Of a stretch of 64,000 nt of DNA, positions 7,989 through 16,955 are shown one piece after another. Numbering within the stretch: the first letter of the stretch is position 1; the number at the start of each line of letters is the position of its first letter. Made by a program: the position numbers and the translations under genes. The notes under the pieces were generated by a model, which saw only the letters and a list, made by a program, of their open reading frames with translations, ran no database searches and was not told the DNA's origin. Source of the stretch: Sphingopyxis sp. GTDB taxonomy: Bacteria > Pseudomonadota > Alphaproteobacteria > Sphingomonadales > Sphingomonadaceae. The stretch is taken from the NCBI GenBank assembly GCA_013823985.1, contig PNNB01000047.1:124001-188000 (forward strand), in the 5' to 3' direction.

Positions 7989-8705
7989 ATGATCCTGATC
8001 ATCGCCGAACCTTTCGATATGGCTGCACTGTGGCTGCATACCCGGATTGCGGAATCCGGCGGCATCCCGGCCAAGGTGGTTACGCCCGCCCAGCTCAGCT
8101 ACGCGCTTTCGATAACGCAATATCTGGGGTCACCCCATGATGGCATTGCTTTCCGGCTAGCTAATGAAGAAACGATACACATGCGCGACGTCGCTGCCGT
8201 CATCAACCGTATCGTCACCGTCCCTCAAGCGCATATCAATCAAGCTCCCGAGGCAGACAGAAACTACGCTTCCAGCGAGATCCACGCCTTCATGCTCGGC
8301 TGGCTGGGCGCTTTGCCTTGCCCGGTTTTCAACCCACCCTCGCCCGAAAGCCTTTCGGGGCCATGGCATTCCGATATCGCCGCGCTGAATTTTGCGGTTT
8401 TGGCAGGCTTTGCGTGTACGCCTGCTACACTCGGCACTGGTGAGGGCTTGAAGCCGTTCGCAGCGGACACCGCTTCCGTCGACACACATTTTGTCCTTGA
8501 TGGACAGGTTATCGGCGCACTGCTCGATGCAAGCGCACGCGATGCCATGATCCAGTTCGCCCAGCTTTGGGGGGCACGTCTTGTGCAGATCGACAGTTGC
8601 GTGCGCGAAGGCCGTCGCCATTTCGTTACCGCGTCCAGCATGGCCGATTACCGGCGCGGCGGGGCGTTGCTGGTGCGCGCGATTTTAAAGGCGATACAGC
8701 TATGA
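7989..8705 (+). CDS. Degenerate ATP-grasp-like protein (probable pseudoenzyme)
   Basis: A 238-residue protein that parallels the next gene product in outline. Both begin with a Rossmann-like strand (MILIIAEPFD here; MILIAGIPTE there), have a middle region with a conserved Trp/Leu-rich helix (IHAFMLGWL; HKRLHDWL), and end with a strand-turn-strand (RLVQIDSCVREGRRHFV; FTGIDLRVTPDGDYYCF). The central ATP-binding insert is missing, and the Glu-x-Asn magnesium site of the partner is replaced by TASSMA. It is therefore probably a catalytically dead homologue that binds substrate or the active ligase. Its last codon overlaps the start of the ligase (ATGA), implying coupled translation. No closer family name was recognised. 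Confidence 0.6.
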   Translation: MILIIAEPFDMAALWLHTRIAESGGIPAKVVTPAQLSYALSITQYLGSPHDGIAFRLANEETIHMRDVAAVINRIVTVPQAHINQAPEADRNYASSEIHAFMLGWLGALPCPVFNPPSPESLSGPWHSDIAALNFAVLAGFACTPATLGTGEGLKPFAADTASVDTHFVLDGQVIGALLDASARDAMIQFAQLWGARLVQIDSCVREGRRHFVTASSMADYRRGGALLVRAILKAIQL

Positions 8706-9643
8706 TCCTCATTGCCGGCATCCCCACCGAATCTCCGGTAGCGCGCGCCATTGAGGCTGCCGAAGACAATGGAATCGCGCACGCCGTATTCGATCAACGC
8801 AACCATGCCGAATGTGATCTGACGCTGACGCTCGATCCCTTCGCAGGGTGGCGCGGCACGCTGTCCGGCCCCGGGCTGGATGTCGACCTTGCCAGCCTTA
8901 GCGGTATTTATGTTCGACTGATGGACGACCGTTTCCTGCCAGGTGTTGAAGCGGCAGACCCTTTTGCTCCGCCTAGCAGCGTCGCCTTGTTCCACAAACG
9001 CCTGCACGACTGGCTGGATATCGCCCCCGGCCGTATCGCAAGCCGACCTCGTGCGATGCTGTCCAACATGTCCAAGCCTTACCAAGCGAACTTCATCCAG
9101 CGCGCCGGGTTTCGCACACCTGAAACGCTGATCACCAATAACCCCGATGAGGCGCTCGCTTTTGTCGCGCATTGCGAGGCAGAGGGTGACGCGGTGATCT
9201 ACAAATCGATCAGCGGCACGCGTTCGATCGTGCAAGCCTTTACGGATGCAGATCGTGCGCGGCTCGGGCGAATCCGCTGGTGCCCGGTGCAGTTCCAACG
9301 GCAGGTGCGCGGTCAGGATATCCGGGTGCATGTCATCGGCGACCAATGCTTTGCGACACAAATCCATAGCGAAGCAACTGACTATCGTTACGCACAGCGC
9401 CAGTCGGGTGAGGCCGCAGAACTCAGCATCACCAACTTGCCGGACAGTGTAAACCGGGCGTGCGTATCGCTGTCGGGCCTTCTGGAACTACCCTTCACCG
9501 GCATCGACCTTCGGGTGACGCCGGACGGCGATTATTACTGCTTTGAAGCGAACCCCTGCCCGGCATACAGCTATTATGAGTCGCACACCGGTGCGCCGAT
9601 CGCCCGCGCGTTGGTGCGATGGCTGGCCGGAATAGGAAGCTGA
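8702..9643 (+). CDS. ATP-grasp (RimK-like) ligase
   Basis: A 313-residue ATP-grasp enzyme; these ligases join a carboxylate to an amine, thiol or hydroxyl through an acyl-phosphate. A pre-ATP-grasp domain fills residues 1 to about 120. The ATP lysine strand is VIYKSISG, the adenine/linker strand is VQFQRQVRGQDIRV, and the metal site is GIDLRVTPDG with CFEANPCPAY (Glu-x-Asn). It therefore looks active. Similar enzymes modify peptides in graspetide (microviridin-type) pathways or add amino acids to proteins. The neighbouring protease with its Lys/Glu-rich tail is a possible substrate or maturation enzyme. ATG 8702 was chosen because it overlaps the preceding stop by 4 bp. Confidence 0.8.
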   Translation: MILIAGIPTESPVARAIEAAEDNGIAHAVFDQRNHAECDLTLTLDPFAGWRGTLSGPGLDVDLASLSGIYVRLMDDRFLPGVEAADPFAPPSSVALFHKRLHDWLDIAPGRIASRPRAMLSNMSKPYQANFIQRAGFRTPETLITNNPDEALAFVAHCEAEGDAVIYKSISGTRSIVQAFTDADRARLGRIRWCPVQFQRQVRGQDIRVHVIGDQCFATQIHSEATDYRYAQRQSGEAAELSITNLPDSVNRACVSLSGLLELPFTGIDLRVTPDGDYYCFEANPCPAYSYYESHTGAPIARALVRWLAGIGS

Positions 9644-9653
9644 AAACTGCTTC

Positions 9654-10868
9654 TCACGTCACCGCATTCCGCACCGCATATTCCGGCTTTCTATATTCGC
9701 CGCTTTCGACGATCTCGACCAGCAGCTCCCCTGCGCGCCAGATGTCGGCGTGGCTGAGCGTCAGCGGGGTCAGGCCGAAGCGCAATATGTCCGGGTCGCG
9801 GAAGTCGCCGATCACGCCGCGCGCGATCAGCGCCTGAACGATTTCATAGGCGTGGGCGTGGCGGAAGGAGATATGACTGCCGCGCTTGGCCGGGTCAGAT
9901 GGCGTCACGCATTCAAGGCCAGCGGCGGTTCCTGCGGCGTGGAATATGTCCCACAAAACCGCCGACTTCGCTGCGACCTCTGCGATATCAATCCCGTCCC
10001 AAAGCTTGAGCCCGCTTTCCAGCGCGCCAAGGCCCAACACCGACGGCGTGCCGGTGAGCCAGCGCTTCATGCCCGCCGCCGCTTCATAGCCATCGGCAAA
10101 TTCGAACGGCGCGGCGTGGCCCATCCAGCCGGAGAGCGGGTTGTGCAACGCATCCTGCCACCGCTTCGCCACGTAAAGGAACGCAGGCGCACCGGGGCCG
10201 CCGTTGAGATATTTATAGCCGCACCCGACCGCCAGATCGGCCCCCGCCGCATTCAGCTCGACCGCCACCGCGCCCGCACTATGGCTGAGGTCCCAGCAGA
10301 CCAGCGCGCCCGCATCCTGCGCGGCCTTGGTCCAGCCCGCCATTTCGAAGCGCTCCGCCGTTTTGTAATGCACATGGGTGAGCAGCAGCAGCGCGGTATC
10401 CGGGCCCAGCGCATCGGCCAGCGTGCCGCGCTCCACCACGCGCAGCTCTGCCCCGGCTACCGCCGCCACCGCACCTTCGGCGATATGCAGGTCGGTCGGA
10501 AAATTCCCGGCCTCACTGACCACCACATTACGTGCCGGATCCCGCCGGAGCGCCGCGACGATCAGCTTGTAGAGGTTTACCGACGTCGAATCCGCCGCAA
10601 TCACCTCGTCCGCTTCGGCCCCGATCAGCGGCGCGATCATGGCGCCGACACGGGCCGGCGCGTCGATCCAGCCCTCATTCCAGCTGCGGATTAGCCGCTC
10701 GCCCCAGGCCTTGGTCACAAGCTCCGTCGTCGCAGCGATCGTCGCCATGGGCAATTGCCCGAGCGAATTGCCGTCGAGATAAATCAGCCCCTCGCTCTGC
10801 ACAAAACGCGCACGATAAGGCGCCAGCGGGTCCGCTGCGTCCAGCGCCTGTGCCGCTTCCAAAGTCAC
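9654..10868 (-). CDS. kynU: Kynureninase
   Basis: A 404-residue PLP enzyme that cleaves L-kynurenine to anthranilate and alanine in tryptophan breakdown. Family marks include YLDGNSLGQLP near the start, the substrate/PLP strand SWNEGWIDAP, Asp193 in CWDLSHSAGA and the Schiff-base Lys219 in GCGYKYLNGGPG. The length fits the family. The gene starts within the last four bases of the upstream hydrolase gene (10865-10868), so the two form one leftward operon consistent with consecutive kynurenine-pathway steps. Tryptophan 2,3-dioxygenase is not in the window. Confidence 0.93.
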   Translation of the reverse strand: MTLEAAQALDAADPLAPYRARFVQSEGLIYLDGNSLGQLPMATIAATTELVTKAWGERLIRSWNEGWIDAPARVGAMIAPLIGAEADEVIAADSTSVNLYKLIVAALRRDPARNVVVSEAGNFPTDLHIAEGAVAAVAGAELRVVERGTLADALGPDTALLLLTHVHYKTAERFEMAGWTKAAQDAGALVCWDLSHSAGAVAVELNAAGADLAVGCGYKYLNGGPGAPAFLYVAKRWQDALHNPLSGWMGHAAPFEFADGYEAAAGMKRWLTGTPSVLGLGALESGLKLWDGIDIAEVAAKSAVLWDIFHAAGTAAGLECVTPSDPAKRGSHISFRHAHAYEIVQALIARGVIGDFRDPDILRFGLTPLTLSHADIWRAGELLVEIVESGEYRKPEYAVRNAVT

Positions 10869-11809
10869 TTTTTGGCGTCCTTCAGGCCAAAGGTCTTCAA
10901 GATCACCGCGCGCTGCTTGCCCCAGGACTCCGTCCCGGGTGCAATCAGCTCGGCATGGCCCTCACCCGCCGTTGTGACCATTTCGGCACCATAAGCCGCG
11001 CCGAACGATGGCGGTGCGATGCGGTCGCGGACATTGTTGAACTGCAATTCACGCGCGCGTCCCTTGGGCATTTCGGGCGGTGACGTGCGTGCAAATTCGC
11101 CGCGCGCCATTTGGGCCGCGGCATCCGCCCCGCAGCCATGATCGGGCAGCGTCGTCTGCGCGCGCAGATCGGGCAGACCTCCCTGCGATATCGCAAAGTC
11201 CACCTTCAAAGGCTTCGCCCCGCGCAGGGCATCCCCCTTCGGCAGCCCCGACCGCCGCGCCAGCCAGAGCGCCAGATGCCCGCCCGCCGAATGCCCGATC
11301 GCCACCACGGGCGCGCGCGTCCTGAACCCGAACTCTCCACCGCGCTGCGCGAACAAATCCGCCGCCGCCGCGACATCGAGATAGGTCCCCGGATAACCAC
11401 CGCCCCGGTCCACGCCGCGATATTCGATATTCCACACGCCCACGCCGTGCTCGCGCAAGTCACCCGCAATCCAGTTCATGATATCACGCTCGGCAATGGA
11501 CGTCTGCCAGCATCCGCCGTGGATCATCACCACCGCCGGATGCGGGCCCTTCCCGTACTTGGCGTCCGCCGGTTTCCACACATCCACCACCTGCAAGGCA
11601 TCCGCGCCATAGCGGACCGTTGCATCGGGAGCAGGCTTCGGCCGCGAAAGCAGGTCGTCCCAGGTCATGAGCGGCATCGCAGCATCCGCCGTCGCCTCCG
11701 CCGCAGCGGCCGCGCGCACCGCCGCATCGGTCGGAAGCGCCGTGCCCGCCTGCCCCGCACACCCCGCAAGAGCAACCCCGATCAGCCCAGCCAAAATCGC
11801 ATGTCTCAC
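10865..11809 (-). CDS. Alpha/beta-hydrolase lipoprotein, probable kynurenine formamidase
   Basis: About 314 residues. With the GTG start at 11809 the protein begins with a textbook lipoprotein signal ending LAGC (Cys17), and a GGGAG sits about 10 bases upstream. An ATG at 11842 in the same frame is the alternative. The hydrolase core shows HGGCW (97-101, oxyanion region) and the nucleophile elbow GHSAGG (Ser174); the acid Asp and the His in GEGHAE follow. This HGG(C)W/GxSxG layout matches the alpha/beta-hydrolase type of N-formylkynurenine formamidase, and the gene is translationally coupled to kynU. Membrane-anchored location is unusual for that step, so a general esterase remains possible. 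Confidence 0.75.
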   Translation of the reverse strand: MRHAILAGLIGVALAGCAGQAGTALPTDAAVRAAAAAEATADAAMPLMTWDDLLSRPKPAPDATVRYGADALQVVDVWKPADAKYGKGPHPAVVMIHGGCWQTSIAERDIMNWIAGDLREHGVGVWNIEYRGVDRGGGYPGTYLDVAAAADLFAQRGGEFGFRTRAPVVAIGHSAGGHLALWLARRSGLPKGDALRGAKPLKVDFAISQGGLPDLRAQTTLPDHGCGADAAAQMARGEFARTSPPEMPKGRARELQFNNVRDRIAPPSFGAAYGAEMVTTAGEGHAELIAPGTESWGKQRAVILKTFGLKDAKK

Positions 11810-11924
11810 TCCGCCCAAACTCCCTGTGTGCGCCAAAGCCATGGCGAAGGTGGATGCCCTTATGGCGCAATCGCCAAAAGAGCACCTCCCATATCGCCCC
11901 CCCGCATCCGCAATGAGAGAATAT

Positions 11925-13742
11925 CTACTCTTCGCCCATCCGTAGCGCAGCGATGAAAGCTTCCTGAGGGATCGATACGTTTCCATACTCCCGCATCCGC
12001 GCCTTGCCCTTCTTCTGCTTCTCCAGCAGCTTCTTCTTGCGCGATATGTCGCCGCCATAGCATTTCGCCGTCACGTCCTTGCGCATCGCGGCGATGGTTT
12101 CGCGGGCGATGACTTTGCCGCCGATGGCTGCCTGGATGGGGATTTTGAACAGGTGGCGGGGGATCAGGTCTTTTAGGCGTTCGCACATGCCGCGGCCGCG
12201 GGCTTCGGCGGTGCCGCGGTGGACGATCATGCTGAGCGCGTCGACGGGGTCGCCGTTAACGAGGATGCTCATCTTCACAAGGTCCCCTGCCCGATGCCCG
12301 ATCTGGTGGTAATCGAACGAGGCATAGCCGCGCGAAATGCTCTTCAGCCGGTCGTAGAAATCGAACACCACTTCGTTGAGCGGCAGTTCATAGACCAGCT
12401 GCGCGCGGCCGCCGACATAGGTGAGCTGTTTCTGCACCCCGCGCCGGTCCTGACACAGTTTCAGGATGGAGCCGAGATATTCGTCGGGGCAATAGATGGT
12501 CGCCTCGATCCAGGGTTCCTGAATCTCGTCAATGCGGTTGACGTCGGGCATGTCGGCGGGGTTGTGCAATTCCATGCTGCGCGCGTCGTCGGTTTTGGAG
12601 CGGCTGAGCTCAAGCTTGTAAACCACCGACGGCGCGGTGGTGATGAGGTCGAGGTCAAATTCGCGGGTCAGGCGTTCCTGAATGATCTCCAGATGGAGCA
12701 GCCCCAGAAAACCGCAGCGGAAGCCGAAGCCCAGCGCGGCGCTGCTCTCCGTTTCAAAGCTGAACGATGCGTCGTTCAGGCGCAGCTTGCTGATGCTTTC
12801 GCGCAGCTTTTCAAAATCCGCCGCGTCGGTGGGAAACAGGCCGCAGAACACGACCGGCTGCACTTCCTTGAACCCCGGCAGCGGTTCGGCGGCGGGGCGC
12901 TTGGCATCGGTGATGGTGTCGCCGACCCGGGTCTGCGCGACTTCCTTGATCTGCGCGGTGATGATGCCGACTTCGCCCGCGGCGATTTCGGTGAGGATCT
13001 CCAGCTTGGGGCGCATACAGCCGACGCGGTCGACCAGATGCTTGGTGCCCGCCGCCATGAACTGGATTTCCTGTCCCTTCTTGATCACGCCGTCGATGAC
13101 GCGGATCAGGATGACGACGCCCAGATAAGGGTCATACCATGAATCGACGAGCATGGCCTTCAGCGGCGCGCTGCGGTCGCCGGTGGGGGGCGGTATGCGG
13201 GTGACGACAGCCTCCAGCACTTCGTCAATGCCGATGCCGGACTTCGCGCTGGTCAGCACGGCGTTGTCGGCAGGAAGGCCGATGATTTCCTCAATCTCCG
13301 CCTTCACCTTGTCGACCTCGGCCGCGGGAAGGTCGATCTTGTTGATGACCGGCACGATTTCATGGTCATGCTCGATCGACTGGTACACGTTGGCGAGCGT
13401 CTGCGCCTCCACCCCTTGCGCCGCGTCGACGACCAGCAGCGCGCCTTCGCACGCCGCCAGACTGCGCGATACTTCATAGGCGAAGTCGACATGGCCCGGG
13501 GTGTCCATCAGGTTTAGCTGATAGGTAATGCCGTCCTTTGCGGTGTAATCCAGCCGCACCGTCTGCGCCTTGATCGTGATGCCGCGCTCTTTCTCGATCT
13601 CCATATTGTCGAGCACCTGGCTCGTCATTTCGCGCGCGGTCAGGCCGCCCGTTTGCTGGATCAGCCGGTCGGCCAGCGTCGATTTGCCATGGTCGATATG
13701 CGCAATGATGGAAAAGTTGCGGATGCGGGAGAGTTCAGTCAT
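11925..13742 (-). CDS. lepA: Elongation factor 4 (LepA), ribosome-associated GTPase
   Basis: A 605-residue translational GTPase. G1 is AHIDHGKST (14-22), G2 region [10 protein letters not shown]3 DTPGHVDF and G4 NKIDLP. EF-G-like domains II, III and V follow, then the LepA-specific C-terminal domain ending in a basic stretch ([19 protein letters not shown]). The open frame extends 112 codons further upstream, but the family start [19 protein letters not shown] is at 13742. EF4 helps ribosomes during initiation or stalled elongation. The gene is convergent with none of its neighbours and stands alone. Confidence 0.95.
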   Translation of the reverse strand: MTELSRIRNFSIIAHIDHGKSTLADRLIQQTGGLTAREMTSQVLDNMEIEKERGITIKAQTVRLDYTAKDGITYQLNLMDTPGHVDFAYEVSRSLAACEGALLVVDAAQGVEAQTLANVYQSIEHDHEIVPVINKIDLPAAEVDKVKAEIEEIIGLPADNAVLTSAKSGIGIDEVLEAVVTRIPPPTGDRSAPLKAMLVDSWYDPYLGVVILIRVIDGVIKKGQEIQFMAAGTKHLVDRVGCMRPKLEILTEIAAGEVGIITAQIKEVAQTRVGDTITDAKRPAAEPLPGFKEVQPVVFCGLFPTDAADFEKLRESISKLRLNDASFSFETESSAALGFGFRCGFLGLLHLEIIQERLTREFDLDLITTAPSVVYKLELSRSKTDDARSMELHNPADMPDVNRIDEIQEPWIEATIYCPDEYLGSILKLCQDRRGVQKQLTYVGGRAQLVYELPLNEVVFDFYDRLKSISRGYASFDYHQIGHRAGDLVKMSILVNGDPVDALSMIVHRGTAEARGRGMCERLKDLIPRHLFKIPIQAAIGGKVIARETIAAMRKDVTAKCYGGDISRKKKLLEKQKKGKARMREYGNVSIPQEAFIAALRMGEE

Positions 13743-13923
13743 GGACGCGCCCCTAGCAGGGGGGCGGCAAGGCTTCAAGCCGGGGGAAATTCCTATATAC
13801 CCATGGCGGGGACGATTGTTTCTCCCGTGGCCTGTCCGTGGGGCGGTCGCGGTGGCGAACCAAGCCGGATTGACGGCGCAATTTCTGCGGCTATTCTGTC
13901 CCCTTCCCCATTCAGGAACCGCC

Positions 13924-14934
13924 ATGCACTTTTCGTCTCTGCCCAAATTGGCTCCAATAATGTTAGCGCTATCATTATGTGTGGCAAGCGCGGCCATTGG
14001 CGGGGCGGAGGTTGCAGGGTCCAACCCTATCCTGCGCGATACCTTCACCGCCGACCCTTCCCCGCTGGTGGTGGGCAACCGGCTCTACCTCTATGTCGGC
14101 CATGACGAGGCACGGGGGGACGAGATGTTCACCATGCGCGAATGGCTGGTCTATTCGACCACCGACATGAAGCGCTGGCGCAAGCATGGCGCGATCATGA
14201 ATGTGAAGGACTTCAAATGGGCCAAGGCGGATGCGTGGGCCTCCCAAGTTATTCGCAAGAACGGGCGTTACTGGCTCTATGCCGCGGTGGAGCATGACGA
14301 CAGCCGTCCGGGCAAGGCCATTGGCGTCGCGGTGTCGGACAGTCCGACCGGCCCATTTGTCGATGCCCGTGGATCGGCGCTGATCGCCAATCAGGATACG
14401 CCCAAGGGCACGCACAGCTGGGAGGATATCGACCCCACCGTGCTGACCGACGACAACGGCACCACCTGGATCGCATGGGGCAACCGGCAGGCCTATATCG
14501 CGCGGCTGAACGCCAGCATGACCGGCATCGACGGCCCCATAAAAGAAATCACCCCGCCGCATTTCGAAGAGGGGCCATGGCTGCACAAGCGGGGCAAGCT
14601 CTATTATCTGACCTATGCGTCGCTTGACCGCGCTACGCACAGCGATGAACGTGTGTCCTACGCAACCGCAACGTCGCTGGACGGCCCGTGGACCTATCGC
14701 GGGGAGTTGACCGGATCGGCGGTCAACAGCTTCACCATCCACCCCGGCATCGCGAAGTTCAGGGGCAAATGGTACATCTTCCTCCACAATGGCGCGCTGA
14801 CCATCGGCGACCTCAAAGGCGCGTTGGGCCGCCGCTCGGTCACGGTCGAGCATCTTCGCTATAATCCCGACGGCACGCTGAAGCCTGTGGTGCAGACCAC
14901 CGCCGGCGTGTCGCAGCCGCCGCCCAAGGATTGA
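13924..14934 (+). CDS. Secreted glycoside hydrolase family 43 enzyme
   Basis: A 336-residue protein with an N-terminal signal peptide (hydrophobic ~10-26, Ala-rich cleavage site). The mature part is a five-bladed GH43 propeller. The catalytic base strand is [21 protein letters not shown] near the start (Asp in ADPSP), the pKa-modulating Asp lies in [14 protein letters not shown], and the general acid Glu is in [19 protein letters not shown]. The family contains arabinofuranosidases and xylosidases acting on plant xylan or arabinan. A probable carbohydrate esterase gene follows 42 bp downstream, supporting a hemicellulose role. The open frame extends upstream; the ATG at 13924 gives the signal peptide. 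Confidence 0.88.
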   Translation: MHFSSLPKLAPIMLALSLCVASAAIGGAEVAGSNPILRDTFTADPSPLVVGNRLYLYVGHDEARGDEMFTMREWLVYSTTDMKRWRKHGAIMNVKDFKWAKADAWASQVIRKNGRYWLYAAVEHDDSRPGKAIGVAVSDSPTGPFVDARGSALIANQDTPKGTHSWEDIDPTVLTDDNGTTWIAWGNRQAYIARLNASMTGIDGPIKEITPPHFEEGPWLHKRGKLYYLTYASLDRATHSDERVSYATATSLDGPWTYRGELTGSAVNSFTIHPGIAKFRGKWYIFLHNGALTIGDLKGALGRRSVTVEHLRYNPDGTLKPVVQTTAGVSQPPPKD

Positions 14935-14976
14935 CCTTCAAACAACAGCATAAGAGTGAATTAGGAGAGACAGAAC

Positions 14977-15927
14977 ATGCGAACGACCGCAGCAAAATAC
15001 AGGACCCGCGCCACATTCATGGTCGCCGCCATGCTTTTGGGGATAGGCGCAGGCACAGCCATCTCCGCCCAAACGCCGGACGAGAAAATGGTGCCAATCG
15101 CGATCCCCGATCAACCCAGAGCCATCTTGCTGGGCACAGGCCCCCTGCCCGACGCCACCGCGCCCGAGGTCTGGCATCGCCAATATCAGCGGGTCTTCGC
15201 GCGCAACGTCACCGTCGCCACGCTCACCCCCTTTCTTCCAGATCCGAAAAAGGCCACGGGCGCCGCCGTGATCGTTGCACCCGGGGGCGGGTTTCGTACG
15301 CTGTCGATGGAGAATGAAGGCTGGGATGTCGCGCGGGCGCTGGCGGACAAGGGCGTCGCCGCCTTTGTCCTGAAATACCGTCTGGTCCAGACACCGCCGG
15401 ACATGGCGGGCTTTGAGCGTTCCATGACAGAAATGTTCTCCGCCACCGCACAGCCCCGCAACCGGCCCACCAGCGACAATGCGAAAACCATGCTCGCCCC
15501 GCAGCTCGCCGATGCGTGCGCCGCCTTCGCCCTCATCCGAAGCCGGGCGCCCGAATGGAAGGTCGACCCCGACCGCATCGGCATGCTCGGCTTTTCCGCA
15601 GGCGCGATGCTGACCATGGCCACCGCCTTGTATGGCGAGGATGCCAGGCCCGCCTTTATCGGCAACATCTACGGCCCCATCGACCCCATGCCCGTTCCGG
15701 CCACCAGCACCCCCTTGTTCGTCGCGCTTGCCGCCGATGATCCTTTTTTCGCCAATTCGGGACAGGGCCTGATCGACGCATGGCGGAAAGCAAAGCAGCC
15801 GGTCGAATTCCATCTCTATGAACAGGGCGGCCACGGGTTCGGGATGTACCAGAAGACCACCACCAGCACCGGCTGGTTCGGCGACTATGTCCGCTGGTTG
15901 CAGATGCGGGGTTTTGCAGGGCAATAG
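14977..15927 (+). CDS. Secreted alpha/beta-hydrolase (acetylxylan-esterase-like)
   Basis: A 316-residue protein with a signal peptide (residues ~1-31, ending ISAQ). The hydrolase motifs are the oxyanion loop VAPGGGF, nucleophile elbow GFSAGA with Ser207, acid in LAADD (254-255) and His286 in GGHGFGMY. This pattern is typical of small BD-FAE/acetylxylan esterase-like proteins often paired with glycosidases. The ribosome-binding site AGGAGA lies just before the ATG. It follows the GH43 gene by 42 bp in the same direction, so the pair probably removes acyl groups and sugar side chains from hemicellulose. Exact substrate not shown. Confidence 0.82.
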   Translation: MRTTAAKYRTRATFMVAAMLLGIGAGTAISAQTPDEKMVPIAIPDQPRAILLGTGPLPDATAPEVWHRQYQRVFARNVTVATLTPFLPDPKKATGAAVIVAPGGGFRTLSMENEGWDVARALADKGVAAFVLKYRLVQTPPDMAGFERSMTEMFSATAQPRNRPTSDNAKTMLAPQLADACAAFALIRSRAPEWKVDPDRIGMLGFSAGAMLTMATALYGEDARPAFIGNIYGPIDPMPVPATSTPLFVALAADDPFFANSGQGLIDAWRKAKQPVEFHLYEQGGHGFGMYQKTTTSTGWFGDYVRWLQMRGFAGQ

Positions 15928-15960
15928 CGCCACCAGACCGCTCGCCCCACATCCGCAGGC

Positions 15961-16773
15961 TTATTCGATGAGGCCCACATGCCGCATCTCGCGCGCATGG
16001 TCCCAGTCCTGCGGGCCGTGCAAAAGCTCATAGGCCGCCATCTTGGCCGGATCGTCGAGATAGGGGCGCAGCTTGAGGTGCTGGTTTTTCGCATCCATCA
16101 CCGCGCATTTGCGGATAATTTCTTCCTTCACCACCTCCACATCGACAGGTTTATGCCATTTGTCCTGTTCCTTTTGCCATTCGAGTTGCCATTCCTGTTT
16201 CAGTCGCTTCATCCGCGCCGCGCCCGCCGCGCCTTCATACACCGCGTGCATCAGGCCGCCTGCCACGGCATATTTTTCCGGCAGGTGATGCGCGACCAGC
16301 CACATCATCAACCGATGGTCAAAACGCCGCCGTTTGCCGATCAGTTAGCCTTGCTGGTAAATATATTCGGGCGTGCCGTTGACCGCATGGTCGACCAGTA
16401 AATCGAGCACCCGCCCCACCCCGAAATCCAGCGCCCGCTCCCACGCCGTGGAGAAGCTTTTGCCCTGCGGCTGGTTGCGCAGATAGTAAAAGGCCGCCGG
16501 CGTATTTCCCGCCGCCTTCGCCGCAAGAGCCACGCGCCCGGTTTCGGCGAGCACGCGGATAAACACCCGCTGCTTCAAAGCCGTAACCTTCCCCCGCGCC
16601 CCGCGCAGTTCGACCGGATCAAATTCCAGCGTTTCGGGAAGCGTGATATCCGCCGCATCGCCGGACCATTCGTCGCCCGTGGGCAAGGCGGGGAGGATTT
16701 CGATGTCGAGTTCGGAATCGGCGTCGCTAAAGGTGGATGGGAGGGTGAAGGGAGTATATGATTGGTTCGTCAT
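15961..16773 (-). pseudogene. Helix-turn-helix (terminase-small-subunit-like) gene interrupted by an in-frame stop
   Basis: Two open segments lie in exactly the same frame, separated by one TAA codon at 16345-16347. The upstream part (142 residues from ATG 16773) has a helix-turn-helix-like region (VFIRVLAETGRVALAAKAAGNTP then FYYLRNQP). The downstream part continues LIGKRRRFDHRLMMWLVAHHLPEKYAV to the end at 15961. In related alphaproteobacterial proteins a segment of the form ..YQGK.VG..R.YD.RL.MFLL.....YG is continuous, so the TAA sits where a Lys or Gln codon is expected. One base change would restore a 270-residue protein. Nonsense mutation is the simplest reading; recoding or two separate genes (ATG at 16311) are less likely. 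Confidence 0.65.
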
Positions 16774-16781
16774 ATGAATTT

Positions 16782-16802
16782 AAATAACCAATATGGTTAT
16801 TT
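16782..16802. promoter_or_regulatory. Perfect 8+8 bp inverted repeat upstream of the HTH gene
   Basis: AAATAACC and GGTTATTT flank a 5-base AATAT spacer. The site begins 8 bp upstream of the HTH gene start (16773, leftward) and precedes the rightward Crp/Fnr gene. It has the form of an operator, perhaps for the HTH protein itself. There is no T-run, so a terminator is unlikely. Confidence 0.45.
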
Positions 16803-16955
16803 GTAGGAAAGTCTTTTTTCGACCCCGCTCCCAGCAGGCACTCCAAACAGCATCCGTCACATTGCTGTATTTCGCGCTAGATTCCTTCTCCTCCTTATGG
16901 CAGATTTCCAAAAATAGGTCGCAGCGCCCCTTCCCCCCAATTGAGGCACTGGCAT

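Noticed and set aside
9750..10694. 314-codon rightward open frame inside kynU
   Set aside because: Arg-rich shadow; kynU motifs are on the other strand.
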